From Clostridiales bacterium CHKCI001 (GTDB lineage Bacteria > Bacillota > Clostridia > Lachnospirales > Lachnospiraceae): a DNA stretch of 64,000 nt. The notes under the pieces are model-generated. The model was given only the letters and a program-made list of their open reading frames with translations, was not told the DNA's origin and searched no databases. The position numbers and the translations under genes were made by a program. Positions 55,327 through 63,662 of this stretch are shown here, piece by piece (the first letter of the stretch is position 1; every line of letters starts with the position of its first letter). Where the stretch lies: NCBI GenBank assembly GCA_900045905.1, contig FCNS01000014.1:124001-188000 (forward strand), read 5' to 3'.

Positions 55327-55968
55327 ATGAATACAATAATTGAAATAAGAAATGCAACAAAACGATTTAAAGATAAAACGGTTTTTGAAAATATTAGTTT
55401 GAATTTTGAAAAGGGAAAAAGCTATGGGTTTATTGGATATAATGGTTGTGGAAAATCAGTATTTTTTAAGACAATTTGTGGATTCTCCAGATTGACAGAA
55501 GGAGAAATAATTTGTAATGGTAAAGTAATTGGAAAAGATACGGATTTTATACAGGATGCAGGTGTTGTAATTGAGACACCAGAGTTTATTAATGATTATT
55601 CTGGATTTAAGAATTTAAAGTTGTTAGCACAAATTCAAAATAAAATTGGAGATAAAGAAATATTAGAAACATTGGAAATGGTAGGACTTTCTAACGATAA
55701 AGATAAAAAAGTAAGAAAATATTCTCTAGGAATGAAACAAAAGTTACGTTTGGCACAGGCATTTATGGAAAAACCTGAAATATTAATTTTGGATGAGCCA
55801 ATGAATGGACTAGATAAAACATCTGTACTTGTAGTTCGTTCCATACTTACTGAATTTGTAAATAATGGTGGTACTCTTTTGATGACGAGCCATAATGCGG
55901 AAGATATTCAGATCTGTTGTGAATATATTTATGAGTTTGATAATCAGATGATTTCACTGAAAAAGTAG
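55327..55968 (+). CDS. ABC transporter ATPase
   Basis: 213 aa from ATG 55327, six bases after GGAGGG. Walker A GYNGCGKS, signature YSLGMKQKLRLAQA, Walker B ILILDEPMNGLD, H-loop MTSHN. Short single-domain ATPase of the BcrA/YxlF type. It likely serves the three membrane proteins upstream. Confidence 0.88.
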   Translation: MNTIIEIRNATKRFKDKTVFENISLNFEKGKSYGFIGYNGCGKSVFFKTICGFSRLTEGEIICNGKVIGKDTDFIQDAGVVIETPEFINDYSGFKNLKLLAQIQNKIGDKEILETLEMVGLSNDKDKKVRKYSLGMKQKLRLAQAFMEKPEILILDEPMNGLDKTSVLVVRSILTEFVNNGGTLLMTSHNAEDIQICCEYIYEFDNQMISLKK

Positions 55969-56118
55969 TGTTCTTTTCACAACATTGAGCCATGCTATGA
56001 TTTTTGTCTTTATAAAAGATTGCAAAAATAAAATGATAAACTAAATAAAAAATTTATAATTATAGTTTTAAATTTCAGTAGAGAGAATGAAGTCATTTGA
56101 GAAAGGACTTAGAAACTT

Positions 56119-56820
56119 ATGAAGACCGTTATATTAGAAAATGTATCAAAACAAATACATGAACGAGATGTTTTAAAAAATATTAACTTAAGTTTCGATA
56201 AGGGAAAGATATTTGGATTAATTGGTCCTAATGGAGCAGGGAAAACTACTCTTATGAGAGCTATGATGAATATGATTTCAATTAATTCTGGAACAATACA
56301 AATTTTTAATAAAGAATATAAAAAAGATGATAATTATATCTATGCCAGAGTTGGTGCATTAATAGAAGAACCTGCATTTTATCCATACATGACAGGGCGT
56401 CAAAATGTAGAATATATAAGAAAGTTAAGAAAACTTCCAAAATCTGTTTTAGAGGAGACTAGGTTACTTACAGGGTTAAAAAAAGCATGGGATAAGCAGG
56501 TAAAAAGGTATTCACTAGGAATGAAAATGCGGCTAGCACTTGGGATTTGTTTTATGGGTGAACCAGAATTTCTTATTTTAGATGAACCAATGAATGGGTT
56601 AGATCCAGATGGAATTTTTACATTGAAAGAATTATTAAAGAAGAAAAAAGAGGATGGAGTAACAATATTAATTTCCTCGCATTTGTTGTTAGAACTACAA
56701 GAATTAGCAGATGAATTTATCTTTTTGAAAGAAGGAGAAGTTGTCAAAGTCTGTGAAAATGATGCGAATATAGAGGATGTTTATAATGAGATCTATAAAA
56801 ATAGAGAAAAATCACTGTAG
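56119..56820 (+). CDS. ABC transporter ATPase, bacitracin/lantibiotic-immunity type
   Basis: 233 aa. Walker A GPNGAGKT, signature YSLGMKMRLALG, Walker B FLILDEPMNGLDPDG, H-loop ISSHLL. It is 150 bases after the first ATPase and directly before an ABC-2 permease, so it forms a separate transporter. The family includes LanF-like self-immunity pumps. Confidence 0.88.
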   Translation: MKTVILENVSKQIHERDVLKNINLSFDKGKIFGLIGPNGAGKTTLMRAMMNMISINSGTIQIFNKEYKKDDNYIYARVGALIEEPAFYPYMTGRQNVEYIRKLRKLPKSVLEETRLLTGLKKAWDKQVKRYSLGMKMRLALGICFMGEPEFLILDEPMNGLDPDGIFTLKELLKKKKEDGVTILISSHLLLELQELADEFIFLKEGEVVKVCENDANIEDVYNEIYKNREKSL

Positions 56821-56849
56821 TAAGACAAATGGTTGGGAGGATTTCATAA

Positions 56850-57968
56850 ATGATTTTAGAATGGAAAAAGGAACTATTAAGAAAGAAAAATTGGATTATT
56901 CTAGGAGTTGTCATTGTTCTATGTCTAGGAATTGGAATTGTGATTCATATACAGGAAACACATAATGAAAAAATTAAAGAGTATAATTATACACATAACA
57001 TAGAATTGTTGCAGGAATTTATAAAAGATAAGGAATCAATTCTAGAGGAAAAGGGAAGTAATAAAGAAATTGAACAAGCATTGGAAGAGGATCAAAAAAA
57101 GCTGTATTTATATGAGGCAATGTTAGATGCGTTAAAAAATGGTGATTGGAAACAAGAATTAAAATTAAATATTGAGCAAATAGAAGAAGATATTGTAGCG
57201 TATCATAATGGGAATTTAGTTGGAATAACAGAAGAAGAATTGATGAAACAACAACAGCAATATACATTCCTCTATGAAAATGAAATTCAACCTCAAGATG
57301 TGAATGAAACAGTCACTGGATGGAACCTTGTGTACATGTTATTTCAGGGAACAATTTTGCCAAATTTTTTACCGCTAATATTTATCCTTTTCTGTATTGA
57401 TATGATGTCGGTAGAACAGGAACAAAAAACAATGAAATTATTGCTGTTACAGCCAATTTCAAGAAGGACGATTCTAAGGCGAAAATTGATGGCAGGATTG
57501 GCTCATACAATTAGTTTTATTGTTATAATAGTAATAGTTACATTTATTGCTGGCAGTATATTAGGCGGGGTTGGAGATTTGCGTTATCCGTTGGATATTA
57601 ATCCTATATTCGGATCGGATCAGGAAATTTTATCATTAAAAGATTACTTTCTGCAATCCATTCCACTTTGGTTATGCAGTATCTTTTTTTATGTATCAGT
57701 TGCTTTTTTGGTTTCTACGATATGTTTGAATAGTATGGTAGCAACAATCATTGGAATCGTTGCAGTAGAGGGAGGATTTTCTGTTATGAAAATAGCAGAG
57801 AATTCTGTATTTATGTATGAACCATTCTACATAGGAAATATTGGCGAACTTTTCAAGACAGAACACACTCCGAATGGATGGATTGTAATGGGCGTTTTGA
57901 TTGTTAGTGCAGTAGTATGTATTGGAATTTCAAACTATGTATTAAAAAAGAAAGAATTTTATTTATAA
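56850..57968 (+). CDS. ABC-2 type permease
   Basis: 372 aa. TM1 at about 14-32, a long external coiled-coil region (about 33-165, rich in Glu and Lys), then five helices. The C-terminus KKKEFYL is cytoplasmic. RBS GGGAGG. It partners the preceding ATPase. A terminator at 58065 ends this unit. Confidence 0.8.
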   Translation: MILEWKKELLRKKNWIILGVVIVLCLGIGIVIHIQETHNEKIKEYNYTHNIELLQEFIKDKESILEEKGSNKEIEQALEEDQKKLYLYEAMLDALKNGDWKQELKLNIEQIEEDIVAYHNGNLVGITEEELMKQQQQYTFLYENEIQPQDVNETVTGWNLVYMLFQGTILPNFLPLIFILFCIDMMSVEQEQKTMKLLLLQPISRRTILRRKLMAGLAHTISFIVIIVIVTFIAGSILGGVGDLRYPLDINPIFGSDQEILSLKDYFLQSIPLWLCSIFFYVSVAFLVSTICLNSMVATIIGIVAVEGGFSVMKIAENSVFMYEPFYIGNIGELFKTEHTPNGWIVMGVLIVSAVVCIGISNYVLKKKEFYL

Positions 57969-58064
57969 AATATACATTAGGAGCATCAAGAAAAAGGCTA
58001 TTGATAGATTGATTAAAATTATCGTAATTATTCATATTAAACACAAAATAATTTAAGTTTATAT

Positions 58065-58113
58065 AAGAAAGTCTTACACTTCAATATTAAAAAGAAGAAG
58101 AGGAGACTTTCTT
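58065..58113 (+). terminator. Terminator of the first ABC unit
   Basis: AAGAAAGTCT (58065-58074) and AGACTTTCTT (58104-58113) around a 29-base loop, followed by ATTTTTA. Confidence 0.7.
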
Positions 58114-58167
58114 ATTTTTATTTCTAATTTTTAAAGTATTTATATCATAAATTATTTTATAAAATAA

Positions 58168-58238
58168 AGTTAACTTACTAAAAAAATAAAAACTGGTGAA
58201 TAAACTAAGTTGTAGAGTGAAAAAGATTATGGTAAAGT
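58168..58238 (+). promoter_or_regulatory. Shared operator/promoter, copy 2
   Basis: CTGGTGAATAAACTAAGTTG (58193-58212) repeats the right half of copy 1 almost exactly; the left arm (58168-58180) is degenerate. -35 TTGTAG (58210-58215) and -10 TAAAGT (58233-58238), 17-base spacer. Transcription would start close to the ATG of the radical-SAM frame at 58245, leaving almost no leader. Confidence 0.65.
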
Positions 58239-58244
58239 ATAAAC

Positions 58245-58653
58245 ATGAAAAAAATACAAAAGCTAGAGTATTTTCATATAACATCTAGATGTAATCTCAA
58301 ATGTGTAGGTTGCTATTTAGATGAAATTGATAGAAATAAAAAGTATGATTTAGATACAAAACAATGTTTTAAGATTCTTGATAATCTCAAACGATCTAAT
58401 GTAAAACAACTCATTGTTTCGGGTGATGAGCCATTACTCCATTCGGATTTAGAATAATTGACGATAAAACTAAACTTAAAAGTGGAAATATAATACTACT
58501 CTATAATGAAACAAAAAAAGATATGTTATACATAGAATAATAAAAGTTAATATGTTAAAAAACGGAGAATATTATTATTTTACAAAAGGAGATAAAAATT
58601 TAATAGTTGATGAATATCTTGTAAAGACTAATGATGTGAGAGGTGTCATATGA
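58245..58653 (+). pseudogene. Broken radical-SAM peptide-modification gene
   Basis: The frame from 58245 reads 70 residues with the radical-SAM cluster CNLKCVGC and the GDEPLLH motif, then stops at 58457. Beyond the stop coding-like sequence goes on in other frames: FRIIDDKTKLKSG (from 58451), YNETKKDMLYIE (about 58504-58540) and EYYYFTKGDKNLIVDEYLV (from 58567), the last ending in a TGA that overlaps the exporter start as ATGA. Radical-SAM maturases run to 350-500 residues, so the middle is lost. Once it probably modified a peptide exported by the next gene. Confidence 0.6.
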
Positions 58654-60338
58654 AGTATAGTGATTTAGTAGATTTAAAAAAGAATAAAATCAAATGGTTA
58701 AAAGTTATTATTTTGGTAGTTGTATCATCGTTTTTTTATTTAACACCACTTAAATTAATTGAACTGATGATTGATGTTGCTGGCAAAAATATCATAAAAA
58801 TATTGATAATTGGTGCGCTGCTTATTTTAACATATTTATTATCATCAATTGTTGGAGCATATACAGACTATTATATTGATTCTTTTTCATTTGAAACAAG
58901 TAATAAAGTTAGAAATTTTGTTTTCAAAAAAATACTTATGCTTGATAAAAACCAGTTTAATGATATAACAAACGGTAATTCATTTGGTTCATTAATAGAA
59001 GATACAAAAATTGTATCTGAGAGTTCTGTTAAACCAATTTGTTTATTATTAAAATCAGCAGTATCATTTATAGGGGGATTGATATTAGTTACATCCATAA
59101 GTCCGATTATAACAATTGTATTAATTGCTATAGGGTTAATTGCAACGTTTATTAATAAACAAATGAGTAAACGATATCAAGAACAGATAAATGAAACGAG
59201 AGAAGCCTCTGATAAAGTATGGAATATATTAAGTGAAATATATGAATTTTTCTTAGCAATAAAACTTAATAATAGAGAGACATTTTATTATAATAAATCC
59301 CAAAAATCAAATAGTGATTTATTGTTAAAAGAGTGCAGGGAAGATGTACATAATAAAAAAATGTATGCTGTTCAAACAATAATTTTTATGGGAACTATAG
59401 CTTTGTTGTATATTATAACAACTATATTAGTATGTTTTGATAAAATGACAATGGGTGGATTAGTTGCAATTATGATGTATAATTCAATCTTAATTGATCC
59501 ACTGCAGGAATTATCAGAAATGGTGAAGCAGTATTCGAAGACTAAGGTATCTATTGAGAGAATAAATAAATATATTTCTATATGCGAAGAAGAAAACAAT
59601 GTAAGAAAGAATAATACTATTAAAAAATATATTGAAATGAAAAATATATCATATGAAAATGATGATAAACTAATTCTAAATAATATAGATTTATATATAG
59701 AAAAAGGAGAGAAAGTTGCAATTGTTGGCGAGAGTGGAGCAGGCAAGACAACATTACTATATTTGCTATGTGGATTGCTAGAAAAAACAAATGGGGAGTT
59801 GATTGTTGATGGAGAAAATTGTGAAAGTATGAAAGACTTTAGCAGTGATTTTTCCGTGCTATTGCAACAGTCTAGGGTATATACTTCTAATCTTAAAGAT
59901 AATTTGTGTTTATATACGGATGAATGGGATGAAGATAAAATTAGAGAATATATACAATATTTTGAATTGCATAATATATTAAATATTAATGATGATTATA
60001 TGAATAGTCCATTAGAAAATATATCTGGAGGTGAAGAAAAAAGATTACGTCTATTAAGCGTATTATCAAAAAAAGCTGGAATTGTATGTTTGGATGAATT
60101 GAGCAATTCTTTAGATAATAATATTTGTAACAAAATAATGGAAAAGATTGTTCAAGAATGCCAAACGGTAATTGCAATTGATCATAGATTAGGATTAGTT
60201 GATAAATTTGATAAGATTATTTTTATGGAAAATGGAAAGATAGAAAAGATTGGAACACATGAGGATTTGATGAATTCATGTAGTTTATACAGGGAATTGT
60301 ATGAATTAAAAAGTAATGCAATAGAAGAAAATTACTAA
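58650..60338 (+). CDS. ABC exporter (fused membrane and ATPase domains)
   Basis: 562 aa half-transporter, type I exporter fold. Six helices in residues about 15-285, then the ATPase with Walker A GESGAGKT, signature ISGGEEKRLRLLS (ISGGE in place of LSGGQ), Walker B GIVCLDEL and H-loop IAIDHRLG. No C39 peptidase domain. Strongly AT-rich codon use, unlike the housekeeping part. It overlaps the decayed radical-SAM gene by four bases, which suggests a former maturation-and-export pair. The frame itself is intact. Confidence 0.85.
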   Translation: MKYSDLVDLKKNKIKWLKVIILVVVSSFFYLTPLKLIELMIDVAGKNIIKILIIGALLILTYLLSSIVGAYTDYYIDSFSFETSNKVRNFVFKKILMLDKNQFNDITNGNSFGSLIEDTKIVSESSVKPICLLLKSAVSFIGGLILVTSISPIITIVLIAIGLIATFINKQMSKRYQEQINETREASDKVWNILSEIYEFFLAIKLNNRETFYYNKSQKSNSDLLLKECREDVHNKKMYAVQTIIFMGTIALLYIITTILVCFDKMTMGGLVAIMMYNSILIDPLQELSEMVKQYSKTKVSIERINKYISICEEENNVRKNNTIKKYIEMKNISYENDDKLILNNIDLYIEKGEKVAIVGESGAGKTTLLYLLCGLLEKTNGELIVDGENCESMKDFSSDFSVLLQQSRVYTSNLKDNLCLYTDEWDEDKIREYIQYFELHNILNINDDYMNSPLENISGGEEKRLRLLSVLSKKAGIVCLDELSNSLDNNICNKIMEKIVQECQTVIAIDHRLGLVDKFDKIIFMENGKIEKIGTHEDLMNSCSLYRELYELKSNAIEENY

Positions 60339-60340
60339 GG

Positions 60341-60427
60341 GTGGGAACCGTTCCTTCATGTTTCTTTGGCAGCTTCTTTCCAGCCTGTCGGCATCATTTT
60401 ATATATGAGGTTCATTTTGTCTTCCAT
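60341..60427 (-). mobile_element. Remnant of a transposase N-terminus
   Basis: A 23-codon frame on the - strand (ATG at 60427 to TGA at 60356) reads MEDKMNLIYKMMPTGWKEAA, then KET and stop. LP(E/T)GWxEKAxEL-type sequence opens IS4-family transposases; sequence beyond the stop (GNGSHP-like) is cut by the exporter end. Only the first tens of residues remain. The rest of the gap to 60666 is AT-rich without features. Confidence 0.4.
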
Positions 60428-60666
60428 TCTTTTATTATATCATATTCTTAAGTGTACGCATATGCCTCTTTAGGTGGAAGAGGTTCACTTTAAGAAAGAT
60501 AAGTGATAATTTTGAAATAATACAAACATTAAGAAAAATGTAAGATATAAAATGTTGAAGAATTAAGAAAAAAATAGTAGTATAGATATAGAATTCTATG
60601 AGATGGATTTTGTGTTCTAATAAGAGACTAAAAAAATTATTTAGAAAAAGCTAAGGATGGGAAAAT

Positions 60667-62562
60667 ATGGTGCAAAACAAAAAATACAATTATAAAGATG
60701 ACTTAAAAGTGATGCTTGATTATGGGAGAGAAAAAAATCGAAAGGGTGAGGGCAGTTATAGTTTTCAAACGGTAATTCAAGGTGTAATAACATTAAATGA
60801 TTTTAAACAAATCATATCTGGAATAATTCCTGTAGATCGAATTATAATCGATCGCCTTTTGTATCGCGTTGGAATTACTCCAGGAAATATAGAGATGCTG
60901 ATTACAGAGAAGGATTATGAGAGATATCAAGCTAGATGTCAGATTTATAAACTGTACGGAAACGGAGATTATGAAGAGGCAGAGAAACAATTAATGGAGT
61001 ATAAAGAATGGGTGAAGGGCGAACATCCCATTCATCAGCAATTTACAGCAGTGCTATATACAAAAATTATGATAAAACAAAACGATCATCCAGGTAAGGT
61101 TCTAGCTATGTTAAAAGATGCCCTGGGATATACAGTAACAGAGTGGGAACTGCAATCCCCCGATAAGATTTGTCTTGCACCCGATGAGTTGGAAATCATT
61201 CTCTTGATGGCAGATTGTTATAGAAAGAAAAATTTTTGGGATAAAGCAGAAAGTATGATTTCCTGGGTAATAGAATATTCCAGAAAACACGTTATGGAAA
61301 AAGAAGTATGGAAACGCTTTCTTCCATTGGTTTATTTGGAAAAGGCAAAACTGCGAAAAGAAGAGATGGCATTGAAGTATATAAAGACAGGTATCCTTCT
61401 TTGTTATCAGGCAGCTTCTTTATTTTATCTGATTCCATTGCAAAATTATTATTTGAATTTAATGCAAGTGTTGGAGCAGAAAAAAGAATTAACGAAAACA
61501 CAGAGACGAAATCGAAGACGTATTTTAAAAGAGAGGAATTGTATTTTAGAACTATGTGAAGAGGTGGGAGTAGATTGGAAAACAATTGAACCGAAGCAAA
61601 CCTATCACAATACATATGTTTTCTCAGAAGTATTGCGGCGCTATCGAGAATACGTAAAGCAGTCAAAAAGTTCTTTTTGTGAAGGGATTTGTACAGAAAA
61701 CGCCTATAATGCAATTGAAAAAGGAGTTTCAATTCCAAGGAAAAAATTTACTATGTTAATGGAGCGAATGGGACTTCCTACTACCTATATGATTGCACCA
61801 TTACATGGCGTAACAAAATCATATATAGATCAGAAAGTTCAAATCGATGAATTAATTACCCGATATCGCTATAAAGAAGCAGAAAAGCGTTTGGAAAAAT
61901 TGGAATATGCTCTAAAGAGAAAAAAACTCATAGATAATTATCCACGAAACAAACAGTTTTTCCTTCGAATTCATGCTGTGTTAGATAGAGAATTATATGA
62001 AGCATCCAACGAAGAGAAACGTAAAAACCTGGAAGAGGCAATACGACTGACAATGCCAGAGTATCCAAAATTGGATTTCTCCAAAAAAGTTTTGTTAACA
62101 CAAGAAGCATATATACTAGATAACATCGCAATTAGCTATCGAGAAGAAGGAGATTATAAGGATCCAGAAAAAAACTATAAAAAAGCGATGGAGATTTGGG
62201 AAGGAGTTCAAAAAAGCTATCAGACAAGTAAATTGTATGGATTGGCAGAATATAAAGGTTATAATAAAATATTATCAAATTATGTGAGTTGTATTGGATC
62301 CGCAGGAGACTATTTCCATTCAGCGAAATTAGGATATGAAAATATAAAACATTTTTTAGAATTAGGAACTATAAATTACTTAGCTGATGCTTGTTATGGA
62401 ATGGCATGGAACCAGATGGAAGAGATGAAAATAGAATATGGAAAGGTGAGAAAAGAAACTGCCTGTCAGCAAAAACTAAAACAGGCAATCATACTGGCTA
62501 AAATGGTTCGGCATACTTTTTTAGTTGAGTTCTTGGAAAAACACTGTGAAGAATATAACTAA
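60667..62562 (+). CDS. TPR protein with two homologous halves, RRNPP-like regulator
   Basis: 631 aa, cytoplasmic. Residues about 12-110 and about 307-405 are related to each other: each has a degenerate HTH-like stretch (GVITLNDFKQIISGIIPVD; TENAYNAIEKGVSIPRKKF), then (L)xxRxGI/GL, then a helix pair with YEEAEKQL or YKEAEKRL. The rest is TPR helices (DKAESMISWVIEYSRKH; DNIAISYREEGDYKDPEKN). This matches Rgg/PlcR-like peptide sensors in outline, but the HTH is weak and length is double. RBS AAGGATGGG. It lies beside a peptide gene and between operators 2 and 3. Confidence 0.65.
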   Translation: MVQNKKYNYKDDLKVMLDYGREKNRKGEGSYSFQTVIQGVITLNDFKQIISGIIPVDRIIIDRLLYRVGITPGNIEMLITEKDYERYQARCQIYKLYGNGDYEEAEKQLMEYKEWVKGEHPIHQQFTAVLYTKIMIKQNDHPGKVLAMLKDALGYTVTEWELQSPDKICLAPDELEIILLMADCYRKKNFWDKAESMISWVIEYSRKHVMEKEVWKRFLPLVYLEKAKLRKEEMALKYIKTGILLCYQAASLFYLIPLQNYYLNLMQVLEQKKELTKTQRRNRRRILKERNCILELCEEVGVDWKTIEPKQTYHNTYVFSEVLRRYREYVKQSKSSFCEGICTENAYNAIEKGVSIPRKKFTMLMERMGLPTTYMIAPLHGVTKSYIDQKVQIDELITRYRYKEAEKRLEKLEYALKRKKLIDNYPRNKQFFLRIHAVLDRELYEASNEEKRKNLEEAIRLTMPEYPKLDFSKKVLLTQEAYILDNIAISYREEGDYKDPEKNYKKAMEIWEGVQKSYQTSKLYGLAEYKGYNKILSNYVSCIGSAGDYFHSAKLGYENIKHFLELGTINYLADACYGMAWNQMEEMKIEYGKVRKETACQQKLKQAIILAKMVRHTFLVEFLEKHCEEYN

Positions 62563-62699
62563 TTATCATTTGGGCGATTATCCAAAGGAACGCAATCTAC
62601 AGTCTCCTCTTGAGTAGTGGAAGATTCTTCTGCTTCCATATTAAGTGGGATAGAGTTTTTTGGAATTGCAATGGATAACAATAATTTTGATTTTCGCAT
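62559..62699 (-). CDS. 46-aa peptide, possible signal for the TPR protein
   Basis: ATG at 62699 with GGAGGT seven bases upstream; stop TAG at 62559 overlaps the stop of the TPR gene on the other strand. N-terminus MRKSKLLLSIAIP is basic then hydrophobic; the middle is Glu/Ser/Thr-rich; the C-terminus is VDCVPLDNRPNDN. This resembles pro-peptides that give a C-terminal signal in RRNPP systems; the hydrophobic run is short for a signal peptide. PLDNRP also occurs in DUF4127 proteins, likely by chance. A -10 (TATACT, minus strand, 62747-62752) lies upstream, next to operator 3. Confidence 0.6.
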   Translation of the reverse strand: MRKSKLLLSIAIPKNSIPLNMEAEESSTTQEETVDCVPLDNRPNDN

Positions 62700-62773
62700 C
62701 AATCGTACCTCCATATGAAAATGATTGTAAAAGTCTCATAAAAACTAGTATAACATAAAAATTTGAGAAAGAA

Positions 62774-62851
62774 AACGCAGTTCATCTACCAAAAAAAGAA
62801 AAAAATTGGTGAATGAACTGCGTTGTGAATGAGAGTTAAATATGATAGAGT
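62774..62851 (+). promoter_or_regulatory. Shared operator/promoter, copy 3
   Basis: AACGCAGTTCATCTACCAA (62774-62792) and TTGGTGAATGAACTGCGTT (62806-62824) form a 19-position inverted repeat with two mismatches. -35 TTGTGA (62823-62828) and -10 TAGAGT (62846-62851), 17-base spacer. It lies between the divergent 46-aa peptide gene and the second secreted-protein gene. The remaining leader to 63111 holds no other feature I can support. Confidence 0.7.
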
Positions 62852-63111
62852 ATAAAATAACAAACGAACCGGGGAGTTTAGGAACTTGAAATATTTTTAT
62901 TTGGTAGTATTATATGGTTTATGAGAATCCAGATCTTATAAAAAGAGGATTGATTATAAGATTTAAAATTGTAGCGAAATAATCTTTATTTACTAGTATT
63001 TTAAGAAAAAAGAAAAATTAATTTTATGGGTTTATAAGTACAATATAAATTTTAAAATCAAAATGGAATACTGGATATAATATTACCTTATTGAATAAGG
63101 AGGGTATAGTT

Positions 63112-63471
63112 ATGAGAAGTAAAAGAAAACGTATGGTAGCATTAATGTTATCTATGACAATGTTGTTGATTTCTAATATTCAGGGTTCAGCAAAGATTGT
63201 TTATCGGCATGGTAATGATGGTAATGCAAGACAAGCATATGCTATTACTGAAGCAGATTCCCCAGCAAATATTGGAGCAATGATTACATATCAGGTTTCT
63301 GGAACAACTAACATTATTAACCAACCAAAACAATATGGTTTTTTGCTTCGTGCCGAAAGTAGAACTCCAGCTTTGAGAGGAAAATCTGGATGGTCTTATG
63401 GATATTATTATTATAATAATCCAGAAACACCGTCTCATGAATCAACTAAAAGAATGACTTTTAACTTCTAA
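63112..63471 (+). CDS. Small secreted protein 2
   Basis: 119 aa from ATG 63112, seven bases after AAGGAGGG; a TTG at 63091 lacks a site. Sec signal peptide about 1-24 (MVALMLSMTMLLISNIQGSA, cleavage before KIV), about 95 mature residues, no cysteine in the mature part, Tyr-rich toward the end (SYGYYYYNN). I do not recognise the family. It parallels the protein at 52464 in size, signal, K after the cleavage site, upstream operator and downstream ABC gene. Confidence 0.65.
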   Translation: MRSKRKRMVALMLSMTMLLISNIQGSAKIVYRHGNDGNARQAYAITEADSPANIGAMITYQVSGTTNIINQPKQYGFLLRAESRTPALRGKSGWSYGYYYYNNPETPSHESTKRMTFNF

Positions 63472-63489
63472 TATAATCGAAAAAATAGG

Positions 63490-63553
63490 CTGTCGTGCAA
63501 AAAAATATATATTTGTAGATTAAATTATGAGCATAATCTACTTAGCTCGACAG
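63490..63553 (+). terminator. Hairpin after secreted-protein gene 2
   Basis: Outer CTGTCG (63490-63495) / CGACAG (63548-63553) and inner GTAGATTA (63515-63522) / TAATCTAC (63534-63541). No T run follows, so it is probably leaky, like the hairpin at 52932. Confidence 0.5.
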
Positions 63554-63662
63554 ATTAATAAATTATATATTCAAGAAGAAAATATTTATTTATGAGTCTG
63601 ATTTTTTCTATAAAAATAGTAACGAGAGGGGGATATCCATATACGAATGGATTCTATAAGCT

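Noticed and set aside
58554-58595. Short frame after ATG at 58554 considered as a precursor peptide gene
   Set aside because: Only 13 codons, no RBS, and it runs across what looks like remains of the radical-SAM reading frames.
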